Notes: generated by a model not told the origin, from the letters alone. Counted from the first letter of the stretch, positions 1 to 9,320 are shown. The stretch is DNA of 64,000 nt from Candidatus Pantoea bituminis (GCF_018842675.1 NZ_JAGTWO010000004.1:2294001-2358000), one strand, 5' to 3'. Numbers and translations are program-made.

Positions 1-378
1 AGCGATCACGGTTTTTTCGCGGAAGTCGCTTACACACTTGGTAGCAATATCTTCATACTCTTCAGGACGATCAATTTTCCCTTCCATGTTTTCATAAGGG
101 AAAAGATTGGGATTGAAGATTACCTGCCGGATACCACATAAAAAGCCAATGCGTTCAGACCAATAGCCACCCAGCCCCACGCCACAGATCAGTGGACGAT
201 CGTCATCACACAGCGTGATCATTTTGTCCGTCTCTTTTAGCAGAAACTGCATGTCATGTTTAGGATGACGCGTGCTGTAACTGATCATTCGCACATCGGG
301 ATCGATGAATTGCAGTTGCAACACTTTTTCGTGATTGCCCGGGCTATTGGAATCAAAACCGTGCAGATAAATAATCAT
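1..378 (-). CDS. ycfP: YcfP family esterase-like protein, 3' end cut by window edge
   Basis: The first 126 codons are present, starting with [19 protein letters not shown] at 378. This is the conserved N-terminus of YcfP (UPF0227), an alpha/beta-hydrolase-fold protein of about 180 residues in E. coli, so roughly 50 residues lie beyond position 1. The segment [10 protein letters not shown] is the nucleophile-elbow-like stretch; it has Gly where a classical hydrolase has Ser, as I recall for this family too. It lies just downstream of nagZ on the same strand, as in E. coli. The exact function is not established. Confidence 0.93.
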   Translation of the reverse strand, partial: MIIYLHGFDSNSPGNHEKVLQLQFIDPDVRMISYSTRHPKHDMQFLLKETDKMITLCDDDRPLICGVGLGGYWSERIGFLCGIRQVIFNPNLFPYENMEGKIDRPEEYEDIATKCVSDFREKTVIA

Positions 379-415
379 GGTTTTCCTCAACGTGATGATG
401 CGCCGGGCTGTGAAT

Positions 416-1456
416 TTACCTCGACGCTTTATGAGCCAGCCAGCGCTGCTGTAACGAACTCAACTGCTGTGCATTGTTTTTCCAGCGCGAGCTCGCTTGC
501 AAACTTTGGCGAGTAAACGTTCCTCGATGGTACAGCTGAGAGACCCGCTCAGCTTCGATCACGGTCAAACTATCCAGCACACTGATAGCGCCCTGACGCT
601 GATTACACACCAAAATCATATCGCAACCTGCAGACAACGACTGCTGTGCTCGTTCAGGGTAGCTTCCCATCACCGCTGCCCCCTCCATCGATAAATCGTC
701 GGAAAAGATGACACCCTCAAAACCCAGCTCTTTGCGCAGCACGGTTTTTAGCCAATACGGCGAACCGCTGGCAGGCAAATCGTCGATCTCAGTATAAATA
801 ACGTGAGCGGGCATAATGGCATCAAGCGCCTGCTCAGTAATCAGGGTACGAAATATCGCCATATCGTGCTGTCGCAACGTCGCTTCATCGCGCGGATCGC
901 GTGGCGTCTCTTTATGCGAGTCGGCACTCACGGCACCATGTCCTGGAAAATGCTTGCCGGTGGTTTTCATTCCCGCTTCATGCATACCAGCAATAAAGCG
1001 ACGCGCCACGGCTAGCGCAATCTCAGGATCTTCATGGAAGGCGCGATCGCCAATGGCCGCACTGATATGACCAATGTCCAGAACGGGCGCAAAACTGATA
1101 TCAATGTCTAAAGCGATCATTTCTGCCGCCATTTGCCAGCCCGCCTGCTGTGCCAATTCACCGGCGGTTTGCCCGTCATGCAGCGCAGCGAAAGATTGCA
1201 TCGCAGGTAATTGCGTGAATCCCTCACGGAAACGTTGAACGCGACCGCCTTCCTGATCTACTGCAACCACTAATCGCGTATGTGAAGCTGCGCGAATTTG
1301 CCGCACCAGCTCTGCAAGCTGGGCAGGATCGTGGTAATTGCGGGCAAACAAAATCAGCCCGCCCACTAAAGGATGTTTGAGAATTTCGCGTTCTTCTGCA
1401 TCCAGCTCGTAACCTTCCACGTCCAGCATCAGCGGACCGGGTAAATGTGTAGTCAT
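416..1456 (-). CDS. nagZ: Beta-N-acetylhexosaminidase NagZ
   Basis: Cytoplasmic GH3 enzyme that removes N-acetylglucosamine from GlcNAc-1,6-anhydromuropeptides during peptidoglycan recycling; its product feeds AmpR-controlled beta-lactamase induction in species that carry ampC. It has 346 residues against 341 in E. coli. The family signature KHFPGHG is at residues 168-174, the mobile-loop D-S-H at 179-181, and the nucleophile region FSDDLSMEG at about 251-259. The ATG at 1456 matches the family N-terminus. It lies between thiK and ycfP, the standard order. Complete and in frame. Confidence 0.97.
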   Translation of the reverse strand: MTTHLPGPLMLDVEGYELDAEEREILKHPLVGGLILFARNYHDPAQLAELVRQIRAASHTRLVVAVDQEGGRVQRFREGFTQLPAMQSFAALHDGQTAGELAQQAGWQMAAEMIALDIDISFAPVLDIGHISAAIGDRAFHEDPEIALAVARRFIAGMHEAGMKTTGKHFPGHGAVSADSHKETPRDPRDEATLRQHDMAIFRTLITEQALDAIMPAHVIYTEIDDLPASGSPYWLKTVLRKELGFEGVIFSDDLSMEGAAVMGSYPERAQQSLSAGCDMILVCNQRQGAISVLDSLTVIEAERVSQLYHRGTFTRQSLQASSRWKNNAQQLSSLQQRWLAHKASR

Positions 1457-1496
1457 GACCTAAATCCTGTGACTTTACGCAATCAGCATAAAGCGA

Positions 1497-2288
1497 TTAA
1501 ATCTGTTCCCAGCTCTCACGAGCCATCTGTTGCAAAGCTTTTTCGCCGCTTTGCTCAGCGCGTAACTGATACCAACTAGCCATGAGTAAACGCAGCCATG
1601 GCTGCCAGTGGTTTACCTGCCGTTGTAGCTGCGCAAAGGGTAATTGCGCGGCTTGTGCATAGGTTGTTAACCAACGAAGCTGTTGCGTGGGATCGGCAGC
1701 GCATACCGCTGCCAGTTCCAGTGCGATATCACCATCAGCTGCATATTCCCAATCGATAAGATGCAGACTTTCATGCGCCACAATGATGTTTCCGGCATGA
1801 ACATCCATGTGAAGCGGGGCTAATCGCAGCGGCGAAGGTTCGCCAATCCGCGTTAAGCGTTGAAGCGCTTGCAGCCAGGGCAGATTGCGCTGGCGACAAC
1901 GCTGCCAGTATTGCCACAACAGTGGCAAGAGTTTGAGGCGATAACCGGTTAACGGCTGCTGATGCAAATGCCGTAACAGCGCAACGATTTGTGGCACATG
2001 TAGAGAGAATGCCTCAGGTTTCATCGCTTCGCCCTGCTGCCAGGCTAACAATAGGCCATATCGATCACCTGCCAGCGGTTTGGCCGTTAAACCGCCAGCG
2101 TGCAGCCTGTTCAAAAGGCGATATTCACGTTGACGATCGACAAACGGGATGGCAGGCTGCGGCGCAGGGCGTGCTATAAACTTTCCCTGCGCGCATTCAA
2201 TGGCTTGGCTTTGTCCGGTTAACCCCGCTAGCGGGGTCACACGCGCCAGAGCACTTTCACCTAAATGGCGGGCAATCATCCGCTGCAT
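1497..2288 (-). CDS. thiK: Thiamine kinase ThiK
   Basis: Phosphorylates thiamine to thiamine monophosphate in the salvage pathway. It has the aminoglycoside-phosphotransferase (APH) kinase fold: the catalytic-loop motif LHMDVHAGNIIV supplies the Brenner-type His-x-Asp...Asn residues, and LIDWEYA supplies the metal-binding Asp. At 263 residues it is slightly shorter than the E. coli protein (about 274). It starts 7 bp after the lpoB stop and lies between lpoB and nagZ, as in E. coli, which supports ThiK over other APH-like kinases. Confidence 0.93.
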   Translation of the reverse strand: MQRMIARHLGESALARVTPLAGLTGQSQAIECAQGKFIARPAPQPAIPFVDRQREYRLLNRLHAGGLTAKPLAGDRYGLLLAWQQGEAMKPEAFSLHVPQIVALLRHLHQQPLTGYRLKLLPLLWQYWQRCRQRNLPWLQALQRLTRIGEPSPLRLAPLHMDVHAGNIIVAHESLHLIDWEYAADGDIALELAAVCAADPTQQLRWLTTYAQAAQLPFAQLQRQVNHWQPWLRLLMASWYQLRAEQSGEKALQQMARESWEQI

Positions 2289-2295
2289 TGCAGAA

Positions 2296-2889
2296 TTAAT
2301 TCTGAGCGACGCCGTTGCCAGACCAGATAATTTCGCCGGTTTGCACCAACATCAACTGCATCTGTAGCGTTGGCGTTTTCACATCACCCTGCGCGTTGCT
2401 GTACAACACATATTGCGCATTAAGGTAACGCGCCAGGCCAATCGCCTTACTGCGCGAATTTAAGCTATCGTCTGCCGGCAATCCCAGCGTCTGTTTCGCT
2501 TGGGTAATTTGATCGGAAGAGACCAGCGTATATTTGCCATTGTTATTCAATGCATTTTGAATCGAATCGGTGGCTTTTTCACTTTGCAGTGCGCCATTGG
2601 TGCTGTTTTTAATGCGATCCACCAGCAATACGCTGCCGGCTTCAGGGCCTGCGGCATTCAGCATCTGCGCAACCAGTGGCTGCACGCTGGCATCCCAGTT
2701 GATGGTTTTAAGCTTTGGCGGCTGCGGGATCGGTTGCGGTTGCGGAATCGGTTCCGGCGCAGGAACAGGCTGAGTCGGCTCAACGGGTTGAGTCGGTTCA
2801 ACCGGAGCAGGCTGTTGCTGTTTCACCACACAACCTGTAAGAATGAGCGCCATCAGTAGCACTCCAGTACGATTTACACTGCGAATCAC
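2296..2889 (-). CDS. lpoB: Penicillin-binding protein activator LpoB
   Basis: Outer-membrane lipoprotein that crosses the periplasm and stimulates the transpeptidase and glycosyltransferase activities of PBP1b. The signal peptide ends in the lipobox L-T-G-C (Cys20). Next comes a Pro/Glu/Gln-rich flexible linker (about residues 24-60, with repeated VEPTQP and PQP units), then the globular C-terminal domain that contacts the UB2H domain of PBP1b. It has 197 residues against 213 in E. coli; the difference falls in the linker. Neighbours ycfL and thiK are as in E. coli. Confidence 0.95.
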   Translation of the reverse strand: MIRSVNRTGVLLMALILTGCVVKQQQPAPVEPTQPVEPTQPVPAPEPIPQPQPIPQPPKLKTINWDASVQPLVAQMLNAAGPEAGSVLLVDRIKNSTNGALQSEKATDSIQNALNNNGKYTLVSSDQITQAKQTLGLPADDSLNSRSKAIGLARYLNAQYVLYSNAQGDVKTPTLQMQLMLVQTGEIIWSGNGVAQN

Positions 2890-2899
2890 GTAACAGTCC

Positions 2900-3268
2900 T
2901 CAGAGATAAAGATAGAGACGAACCTTGCTGGCGGTCAGGTTGCCGAGTTGAGAAGTAACAGCAAGGCTACTAAGTGGCGGAACCGTAACGGTTTGAGCCG
3001 GTTCTTGCGGCGTGATCTCCAACCCTTTTTCGTCATACCAATAATAACGATAGTGCACAATCACCGGTGTTTCGCGTTGATTATAGAGCACGCTACTGGC
3101 ACGTTTCTGGCCATCCTCTTCGTCAAGCTTAGGATCATCAGTGATGATGCCTGCCGACAGCACCGCAGACTCCATCACCAGCGATTGCGAGGTGTCAATC
3201 ATCGGTTTGTCGCTGCTGCAGCCAGCCAGGCTGAGCAAGAACGGCAGGCTGATTAGCCATTGGCGCAT
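2900..3268 (-). CDS. ycfL: YcfL family lipoprotein
   Basis: Small predicted lipoprotein of 122 residues (DUF1425). The signal peptide MRQWLISLPFLLSLAGC gives a lipobox L-A-G-C with Cys17. The rest is a predicted periplasmic beta-rich domain. Its role is unknown; its constant position between hinT and lpoB suggests cotranscription with the PBP1b activator gene. Complete, with 10 bp between it and lpoB. Confidence 0.9.
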   Translation of the reverse strand: MRQWLISLPFLLSLAGCSSDKPMIDTSQSLVMESAVLSAGIITDDPKLDEEDGQKRASSVLYNQRETPVIVHYRYYWYDEKGLEITPQEPAQTVTVPPLSSLAVTSQLGNLTASKVRLYLYL

Positions 3269-3289
3269 AGCACGTTTCCGTTCAAAGGA

Positions 3290-3640
3290 TCAGTTAGAAA
3301 GCATTGGGCCAAGCGGTTCGCCACCCAGCAGATGCATATGGATATGATAAACCTCCTGCCCGCCATGTTTATTGCAGTTAACGATTAGGCGGTAGCCATT
3401 CTCATCAATGCCTTCATCACGCGCAATTTTAGCCGCAGCCGTAAACATGCGACCCAACGCGTGCTCGTGGGCTTCGGTGACATCGTTAGCAGTAGGAATT
3501 AATACGTTAGGAACAATAAGAACATGCGTGGGTGCTTTAGGTGAAATATCACGGAACGCCGTGACCAACTCATCCTGATACACCACATCAGCGGGGATTT
3601 CGCGACGAATAATTTTACTGAAAATCGTTTCTTCAGCCAT
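3290..3640 (-). CDS. hinT: Purine nucleoside phosphoramidase HinT (HIT family)
   Basis: Hydrolyses adenosine phosphoramidates and lysyl-AMP in the cytoplasm. The histidine-triad signature H-I-H-M-H is at residues 99-103, and the protein has the usual small HIT length (116 residues). The upstream His/Asn residues of the nucleotide site are also present. It is first in the minus-strand run hinT-ycfL-lpoB-thiK-nagZ-ycfP and diverges from rhiT, so its promoter should lie in 3641-3810. Confidence 0.97.
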   Translation of the reverse strand: MAEETIFSKIIRREIPADVVYQDELVTAFRDISPKAPTHVLIVPNVLIPTANDVTEAHEHALGRMFTAAAKIARDEGIDENGYRLIVNCNKHGGQEVYHIHMHLLGGEPLGPMLSN

Positions 3641-3812
3641 GATGCACTTCCTTTAGCCTGAGTCGTAATCAATCAGTATGCGGGACAAATTTGTTTTCTT
3701 TCAACCTCAGGACCACTTTTATTGGATTGATTGCCTGCCTTTAAACCATTTCTTCGCTCCACCTTCTCACTTGCAACGCCACCCACGCTTCTGATGCGTA
3801 ATCGCCGACAAA

Positions 3813-3831
3813 AATGAAACACTGTTTTATA
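3813..3831 (+). promoter_or_regulatory. Putative KdgR operator upstream of rhiTN
   Basis: AATGAAACACTGTTTTATA is a near-perfect copy of the KdgR operator of pectinolytic enterobacteria (consensus AATRAAACANNRTTTYATT). It lies 170-190 bp before the chosen rhiT start and overlaps an AT-rich, promoter-like stretch (TATAAATTA). KdgR is an IclR-family repressor released by 2-keto-3-deoxygluconate, a pectin breakdown product. Operator sequence is seen; regulation is inferred from the match and from the downstream genes. Confidence 0.7.
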
Positions 3832-3999
3832 AATTAGAATTTAATCGCCCTTTTCTTTGTTATTTTGCCAAGTCCACGTAAGAGGTTGCCAAATCGCGAA
3901 GGTTTGCCCGCGCTGACGGCTCTACTTTCTAACCAATCCGAGAAAGAAGTCCGGAACGATGAAGGATGTACAGACTTTTACATACAAGGAGCACCCGTG

Positions 4000-5571
4000 A
4001 TGCGCTCACGTAAAATTGGTCTTGGTCACTATCTGGCCTACGGCTCCGGAGATTTTCTCGGAGCGGGCACCACGGCGCTGACCGCCGCCTGGCTGTTATA
4101 CTTTTACACCACCTTCTGCGGCTTAACGCCTATTGAAGCGACCCTGATCTTTGCCGCAGCACGCGTGCTCGATGCGGTAATCAGCCCATTAATGGGATTC
4201 CTGACGGATAACTTTGGCTCAACCTGGCTAGGTAAACGTTTTGGCCGTCGCAAATTCTTTATCATGCTGGGTATTCCGTGTGTCTTTAGCTACAGCCTGA
4301 TGTGGATTAGTGACATGAACTTCTGGTGGTACCTCTGTACCTACCTGCTGTTCGACATGGTTTACACCATGATTTTGGTACCTTACGAAACGCTGGTGCC
4401 AGAAATGACGGATGACTTCAAACAAAAAACCCGTTTTTCAGGTGCTCGTATCGCACTGGCTCAGCTTTCAGCAATTCTTGCCGCCTTCCTGCCGGGCATT
4501 TTGTTGGGTGCGCTAGGCAAAGATAATCCTCAATCCTTTTTCTACGCCAGTTTGGTCTTCTCAGTGATTTGCGCAGTGGTGCTAACACTGGTGTGGCTCT
4601 TTACCTGGGAACGCGATGCGAGTGATTTTTCTGAAGAATCACGACGTGCAGAAGAAGAGAAGCAAAGCCTGACGTTGATGCAGAGTCTGAAGCGCTTATA
4701 TGTTGAACTGGCTTCAACGCTGCGCATTCGTATTTTCCGTCAGCATCTTGGTATGTATCTTGGCGGTTACATCGCGCAGGACGTGTTTAATGCCGTCTTT
4801 ACCTGGTATGTAGTGTTTGTGCTGATGCAAAGTGCGCAAATTGCCTCCAATTTAATGGGTACTATGGCAGTTCTGCAGTTTATTGCGGTAATGGGGATGA
4901 TTCCGCTCTGTATCCGTATGGGACCAGCACCCGCATACCGATTAGTGGTGGTGCTGTTTGGTCTTGCAGCGCTTTCATACGCAGGCCTGTGGTACGCCGG
5001 CATGAACGATAACTTCTCGTTACTGCTACTGATTTCAGCCGTAGCCGGTTTGGGCCGTGGCGGTATCAATTATGTTCCCTGGAATACTTATACCTATATC
5101 GCCGATGTTGATGAGGTGATCACCGGTCAGCGTCGTGAAGGTATCTTCGCCGGTATTATGACATTAACGCGTAAAGCCTCTCAGGCCGGTGCGGTGATGT
5201 TTGTCGGTATCGTTCTGCAATTGTCTGGCTTTGTATCGGGACAAGCAACCCAGGTGCCTGGCGTCAGCCATACCATTTTAGCGATTCTCAGTATTGGTAC
5301 GGTCTGTGTATTGGCCTGCGGCTTCCTCGTCTCTTTGCGTTTCAAGCTCAACCTGCAGACACATACTGTGCTGCGTGAAGAAACGCTAAAAATGCGCGAA
5401 GCGAATCGCGTAGTACCTGAAGGCATCACGCCTGAAGCACGCCAGATTGTCGAAACACTGGCTGGCATGCCTTACGAAAATTTATGGGGCAATAACAACA
5501 TTGGTTTTCTCAATCGAGATAAGCCCGCTGCCCCGCCGCTGCCCAATCAGCGTGCTGTACTTTCCCCTTGA
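4000..5571 (+). CDS. rhiT: GPH-family sugar:cation symporter, RhiT-like rhamnogalacturonide transporter
   Basis: Major-facilitator-type glycoside-pentoside-hexuronide symporter of 523 residues with about 12 hydrophobic segments. It has the GPH N-terminus (GHYLAYGSGDFLGAG) and the conserved cytosolic loop GKRFGRRKFF between helices 2 and 3. The ATG at 4000 is preferred over an upstream in-frame start at 3865: it has AAGGA 9 bp upstream and matches where family homology starts. It is followed after 29 bp by a GH105 hydrolase gene, the same pair as rhiT-rhiN of Dickeya, where RhiT imports unsaturated rhamnogalacturonides. Substrate is inferred from this pairing and the KdgR-like box. It is longer than most GPH carriers because of its C-terminal tail. 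Confidence 0.8.
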   Translation: MRSRKIGLGHYLAYGSGDFLGAGTTALTAAWLLYFYTTFCGLTPIEATLIFAAARVLDAVISPLMGFLTDNFGSTWLGKRFGRRKFFIMLGIPCVFSYSLMWISDMNFWWYLCTYLLFDMVYTMILVPYETLVPEMTDDFKQKTRFSGARIALAQLSAILAAFLPGILLGALGKDNPQSFFYASLVFSVICAVVLTLVWLFTWERDASDFSEESRRAEEEKQSLTLMQSLKRLYVELASTLRIRIFRQHLGMYLGGYIAQDVFNAVFTWYVVFVLMQSAQIASNLMGTMAVLQFIAVMGMIPLCIRMGPAPAYRLVVVLFGLAALSYAGLWYAGMNDNFSLLLLISAVAGLGRGGINYVPWNTYTYIADVDEVITGQRREGIFAGIMTLTRKASQAGAVMFVGIVLQLSGFVSGQATQVPGVSHTILAILSIGTVCVLACGFLVSLRFKLNLQTHTVLREETLKMREANRVVPEGITPEARQIVETLAGMPYENLWGNNNIGFLNRDKPAAPPLPNQRAVLSP

Positions 5572-5600
5572 CCTCGACGTTAAAAAGATAGGAATGAACC

Positions 5601-6740
5601 ATGACTGTATTTCCTGTGAAACAAAGCGCCCTGTTGCGTCAACCTGAACATTTGCTGCCACGCAGCGAACTGGTGCAGCTGATCCAAAAATTGACGCAAA
5701 ATTTAGTCAACATCACCGATGAAACGGGCGAATTTTTATTGCGCCTTGATGATGGTCGCGTGATTGATACCAAAGGCTGGGCGGGTTGGGAGTGGACACA
5801 TGGCATCGGCCTGTACGGTATGCTGCACTATTATCAGCAGACGGGCGATCAACAGACGCTGAAAGTAATCGATGACTGGTTCGCCGAAAGACTGGCTGAA
5901 GGCACGCCAACAAAAAACGTGAATACTGTTTGCCCATTCCTGACGCTCGCCTACCGCTACGAGGAAACTGGCAATGCAGCCTGGCGGCCTGTACTGGAGC
6001 GTTGGGCTGAATGGGTGATGTATGAAATGCCGCGCACTGAGCAAGGCGGCCTGCAACATATCGTTTATAACAACGAGAATCATCAACAGCTGTGGGACGA
6101 CACGTTGATGATGAGCGTGATGGCTCTGGCAAAAATCGGTCAACTGCTTAATCGCGAAGAGTGGGTTGAAGAAGCCAGCTATCAGTTTTTGCTGCACACC
6201 CAATACCTGATGGATCGTCAAACTGGACTCTGGTTTCACGGCTGGAGTTTTGATGGCCGCCATAATTTTGCTAATGCGCGCTGGGCGCGTGGAAATAGCT
6301 GGTTAACCATTGTCATTCCTGACTTTTTGGAGATGATGAACTGGCCGGAACATCATGCTACGCGTCGGTTTTTACAGCAGGTGTTGGAAAGTCAGGTAAA
6401 AGCATTACGAACCTGCCAACACAGCAGCGGCTTGTGGCCAACCTTACTTGATGATCCTGAGAGCTACCCAGAAGCCTCGGCTACGGCTGGATTCGCCTAT
6501 GGCATTCTCAAAGCGGTGCGTAAACGTTACTTACCGGCTGAGTATGGCGAAATGGCGGAAAAAGCGCTACGTGGCGTGATCGCCAATATCGATGATGCAG
6601 GTGAATTGAAACAGGTCTCATTTGGTACGGCGATGGGGAAAGACCTGGATTACTATCGCAACGTACCGCTGACTTCAATGCCTTATGGTCAGGCGATGGC
6701 GCTGCTTTGTCTGACTGAATATCTGCGCGTTTACCTGTAA
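5601..6740 (+). CDS. rhiN: GH105 unsaturated rhamnogalacturonyl hydrolase, RhiN/YteR-like
   Basis: Cytoplasmic GH105 enzyme of 379 residues that cleaves the unsaturated galacturonyl residue from rhamnogalacturonan oligosaccharides. Visible signatures: THGIGLYGMLHYYQQTGD near residues 65-85, the catalytic Asp region LWDDTLMMSVMALAK at about 160, and FHGWSFDGRHNFANARWARG at about 214, which carries the conserved His and the substrate-binding residues. No signal peptide, consistent with acting on imported oligomers. It forms a two-gene operon with the upstream RhiT-like symporter and ends at a strong terminator. Confidence 0.83.
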   Translation: MTVFPVKQSALLRQPEHLLPRSELVQLIQKLTQNLVNITDETGEFLLRLDDGRVIDTKGWAGWEWTHGIGLYGMLHYYQQTGDQQTLKVIDDWFAERLAEGTPTKNVNTVCPFLTLAYRYEETGNAAWRPVLERWAEWVMYEMPRTEQGGLQHIVYNNENHQQLWDDTLMMSVMALAKIGQLLNREEWVEEASYQFLLHTQYLMDRQTGLWFHGWSFDGRHNFANARWARGNSWLTIVIPDFLEMMNWPEHHATRRFLQQVLESQVKALRTCQHSSGLWPTLLDDPESYPEASATAGFAYGILKAVRKRYLPAEYGEMAEKALRGVIANIDDAGELKQVSFGTAMGKDLDYYRNVPLTSMPYGQAMALLCLTEYLRVYL

Positions 6741-6751
6741 ACAGCAGGCAT

Positions 6752-6779
6752 AAAAAAAGCCCCAATCGGGGCTTTTTTC
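6752..6779. terminator. Bidirectional rho-independent terminator between rhiN and ptsG
   Basis: GCCCC-AATC-GGGGC stem with an A-run on the left and TTTTTT on the right. It can end rhiTN on plus and ptsG on minus, which converge here. Confidence 0.92.
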
Positions 6780-6790
6780 TTTTCCAGCTT

Positions 6791-8224
6791 TTATAAGCTG
6801 CGGATGTAATCATCCATATCCGTTTTCAGGTTATCGGATTTAGTTCCGAAAATGGCCTGAACGCCTGAGCCTGCAATCACTACGCCACGGGCGCCAAGGT
6901 TTTTCAGCTCAGTTTGGTCAACTTTCGTGACATCCGCCACGCTGACACGTAAACGCGTAATACAGGCATCAAGGTTAGTGATGTTCTCTTTACCACCAAA
7001 CGCTGTCACCAATTTACCCGCCATTTCAGTGCCGGTTGCCGAAGACTGCTCGCTGATCGTTTCTTCGCGGCCTGGCGTTTTAAGGTTCAGTTTAGCGATC
7101 AACACGCGGAACACGGTGTAGTAAATCAGACCGTAAATAATACCGATAATAGGGAACAGCCAGATTTTGCTGCTGTTGCCGCTCAGTACCACAAAGTCGA
7201 TTAAACCGTGTGAGAAGCTGGTGCCGTCACGCATGCCGAGCAAAATACAGATTGGGAATGCCAGACCCGCCAGGATAGCGTGGATAACATACAGAATCGG
7301 CGCCACGAACATGAACGAGAACTCGATCGGTTCGGTGATACCTGTCAGGAACGAGGTCAGCGCAGCGGAGATCATGATGCCGCCCACTTTAGCGCGGTTT
7401 TCCGGCTTGGCTGAATGCCAAATCGCAATCGCTGCCGCAGGTAAGCCATACATTTTGAACAGGAAGCCGCCTGAAAGTTTACCTGCAGTTGGGTCACCTG
7501 CCATATAGCGAGGAATGTCGCCATGGAAGACCTGACCGGCTGCGTTGGTGAATTCACCAATTTGCATCTGGAAAGGAACGTTCCAGATATGGTGCAAACC
7601 AAACGGCACCAATGCGCGCTCAACGACGCCATAGATACCAAAAGCCACAACTGGGTTTTGATATGCCGCCCATTGCGAGAAGGTTTGAATCGCTGTACCG
7701 ACAGGAGGCCAGATAAAGGAGAGTACGATACCCAAGGCGATAGCCGTTAAGCCGGAGATAATCGGTACAAAACGTTTACCGGCAAAGAAGCCAAGATATT
7801 CAGGCAGTTTGATGCGATAAAAGCGGTTGAACATGTAGGCGGCAATAGAACCCGCGATAATCCCGCCTAATACCCCGGTATCCGCGAGATGCTTGGCCTC
7901 AATTTCTGCCGCAGGCAGATGAAGCACCAACGGTGCTACCACCGCCATGGTTTTCACCATGATGCCATAAGCCACCACTGACGCTAGCGCAGAAACGCCG
8001 TCATTGTTGGTAAAGCCAAGTGCAACGCCAATCGCAAAAATCAGTGGCATGTTGGCGAATACCGATCCGCCCGCTTCTGCCATGACATGCGAAACCACGG
8101 CAGGTAACCAGCTAAAATTAGCCGAACCAACCCCTAATAAAATACCGGCAATCGGCAGAACAGATACCGGTAGCATGAGCGATTTACCGACCTTTTGAAG
8201 GTTGGCAAAAGCATTTTTAAACAT
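6791..8224 (-). CDS. ptsG: PTS glucose-specific EIICB component PtsG
   Basis: Inner-membrane glucose permease that phosphorylates glucose during import, receiving phosphate from EIIA-Glc. It has exactly 477 residues as in E. coli: an EIIC membrane domain (about residues 1-385, with the sugar-site segment [12 protein letters not shown]), a linker, and an EIIB domain whose phosphorylated Cys421 sits in [12 protein letters not shown]. The upstream region keeps the CRP, Mlc and SgrS-pairing elements of E. coli ptsG. In E. coli K-12 the next genes are fhuE and hinT; here rhiTN occupies the fhuE position. Confidence 0.98.
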   Translation of the reverse strand: MFKNAFANLQKVGKSLMLPVSVLPIAGILLGVGSANFSWLPAVVSHVMAEAGGSVFANMPLIFAIGVALGFTNNDGVSALASVVAYGIMVKTMAVVAPLVLHLPAAEIEAKHLADTGVLGGIIAGSIAAYMFNRFYRIKLPEYLGFFAGKRFVPIISGLTAIALGIVLSFIWPPVGTAIQTFSQWAAYQNPVVAFGIYGVVERALVPFGLHHIWNVPFQMQIGEFTNAAGQVFHGDIPRYMAGDPTAGKLSGGFLFKMYGLPAAAIAIWHSAKPENRAKVGGIMISAALTSFLTGITEPIEFSFMFVAPILYVIHAILAGLAFPICILLGMRDGTSFSHGLIDFVVLSGNSSKIWLFPIIGIIYGLIYYTVFRVLIAKLNLKTPGREETISEQSSATGTEMAGKLVTAFGGKENITNLDACITRLRVSVADVTKVDQTELKNLGARGVVIAGSGVQAIFGTKSDNLKTDMDDYIRSL

Positions 8225-8232
8225 AGCCTGAA

Positions 8233-8245
8233 GCTCCTGAGTATG
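8233..8245 (-). promoter_or_regulatory. ptsG ribosome-binding site and SgrS-pairing segment
   Basis: On the minus strand this reads CATACTCAGGAGC, ending 8 bp before the ptsG ATG. It is identical to the E. coli ptsG leader segment that holds the Shine-Dalgarno sequence and base-pairs with the small RNA SgrS (through GACUGAGUAU) during glucose-phosphate stress. Conservation suggests SgrS/Hfq control here too; sgrS itself is not in this window. Confidence 0.75.
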
Positions 8246-8314
8246 AGTGCGTTTTCGCGCAGTGCGCGTGGCAAAGAGGGAGGATTCTTTACCGGTTGGC
8301 GTTATACGCCTTTG

Positions 8315-8339
8315 ATTTATTACGAAGGGTAAAATAAAT
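8315..8339 (-). promoter_or_regulatory. Putative Mlc operator of ptsG
   Basis: Minus strand ATTTATTTTACC...TTCGTAATAAAT, an imperfect palindrome closely matching the E. coli ptsG P1 operator (TTATTTTAC...GTAATAAAT). Mlc represses ptsG unless sequestered by dephosphorylated PtsG. It lies about 90 bp upstream of the start and overlaps the expected P1 promoter region. Confidence 0.65.
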
Positions 8340-8352
8340 CACTAACGGGTAC

Positions 8353-8368
8353 TTTGACGGCTATCACG
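8353..8368 (-). promoter_or_regulatory. Putative CRP site of ptsG
   Basis: Minus strand CGTGATAGCCGTCAAA fits the TGTGA-N6-TCACA pattern loosely and, from memory, equals the proximal CRP site of E. coli ptsG. It sits directly upstream of the Mlc-like operator, the same arrangement as in E. coli. Confidence 0.65.
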
Positions 8369-8432
8369 TTTCCAGAAACAGACCGCTCTGCTTTAAGGAA
8401 TTTCTTACTGACTCGCGCGGATTATAGGCGAT

Positions 8433-8467
8433 AAAAAGCTGGCCTTGTCACAATTTTCAAGGCCAGC
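8433..8467 (-). terminator. Terminator downstream of ycfH
   Basis: Minus strand 10-bp stem GCTGGCCTTG/CAAGGCCAGC with a 10-base loop followed by TTTTT. It closes the pabC-mltG-tmk-holB-ycfH transcription unit and insulates it from ptsG. Confidence 0.88.
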
Positions 8468-8510
8468 CTGGCGTGATACAGATTAATTACAGCGTATAAA
8501 ATAAAAAGGA

Positions 8511-9302
8511 CTAATCGACCAGACGACTCATCGGAATATGAAACAGGTCAGAGAAGTTTTTGGTCGTCGCGGCTGCCAGGGTTTCAATATCGACCCCTTT
8601 AAGCACGGCAAGGTAATCAGCGACATCGCGGGTGTAAGCGGGCTGATTCTCTTTGCCACGGAATGGCACCGGCGCGAGATAGGGAGAATCTGTCTCAACC
8701 AGCATACGATCCAAAGGGACATAGCGCGCGGCTTCGCGAAGTTGTTCAGCATTACGGAATGTCACGATGCCCGAGAAGGAAATATAAAAACCCATGTCGA
8801 GCAGTTTGGCCGCTGTAGCCTGATCCTCAGTAAAGCAGTGCAGAACACCACCGCAGCGCTCAACCTGCTCTTCACGCAAAATCGCCAACGTATCTTCACG
8901 CGCATCGCGGGTATGCACGATAATCGGTTTGTTCAGTGCAATACCGGTACGAATATGTTCGCGAAACGAAAGCTGCTGCTGCGCTTTGGTTTCTTGCTGA
9001 TAATAGTAATCCAGCCCTGTTTCGCCCAATGCGACGACGCGCGGATCAGCAGCCAGACGGCGAAACTCTTCAACATCGTAAGCATCTTCCTGATTGAGTG
9101 GGTGAACACCACAGGAAAGCGCAATATTTTCACGATCGCCGACCAGCGCTTTAAGCGTGTGGAAGCCAGGCAGTGTGGTAGCGATGGCTAGCATGAACTT
9201 GACGTCACGCGCTGCGGCTTTAGCGATCACATCATCCAGATCGCGATGGTGTTTTTCATAATCAAGGCCATCAAGATGGCAATGGGAATCAACAATAAAC
9301 AT
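8511..9302 (-). CDS. ycfH: TatD-family metal-dependent hydrolase YcfH
   Basis: Member of the TatD DNase-like amidohydrolase family (263 residues; E. coli YcfH 265). The first metal pair is H7-x-H9 in VDSHCHLDG; other metal ligands are visible in LGETGLDYY, IVHTRDA, LHCFTE and the C-terminal VETDSPYL. The family includes 3'-5' exonucleases and D-aminoacyl-tRNA deacylases; the physiological substrate of YcfH is uncertain. It is the last gene of the tmk-holB group, 18 bp after holB. Confidence 0.95.
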   Translation of the reverse strand: MFIVDSHCHLDGLDYEKHHRDLDDVIAKAAARDVKFMLAIATTLPGFHTLKALVGDRENIALSCGVHPLNQEDAYDVEEFRRLAADPRVVALGETGLDYYYQQETKAQQQLSFREHIRTGIALNKPIIVHTRDAREDTLAILREEQVERCGGVLHCFTEDQATAAKLLDMGFYISFSGIVTFRNAEQLREAARYVPLDRMLVETDSPYLAPVPFRGKENQPAYTRDVADYLAVLKGVDIETLAAATTKNFSDLFHIPMSRLVD

Positions 9303-9320
9303 ACATTTTCTCGTTTGGTT

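Noticed and set aside
256..516. 86-codon plus-strand frame over ycfP/nagZ
   Set aside because: Antisense to conserved ycfP and the nagZ end, with no ribosome site or family features.
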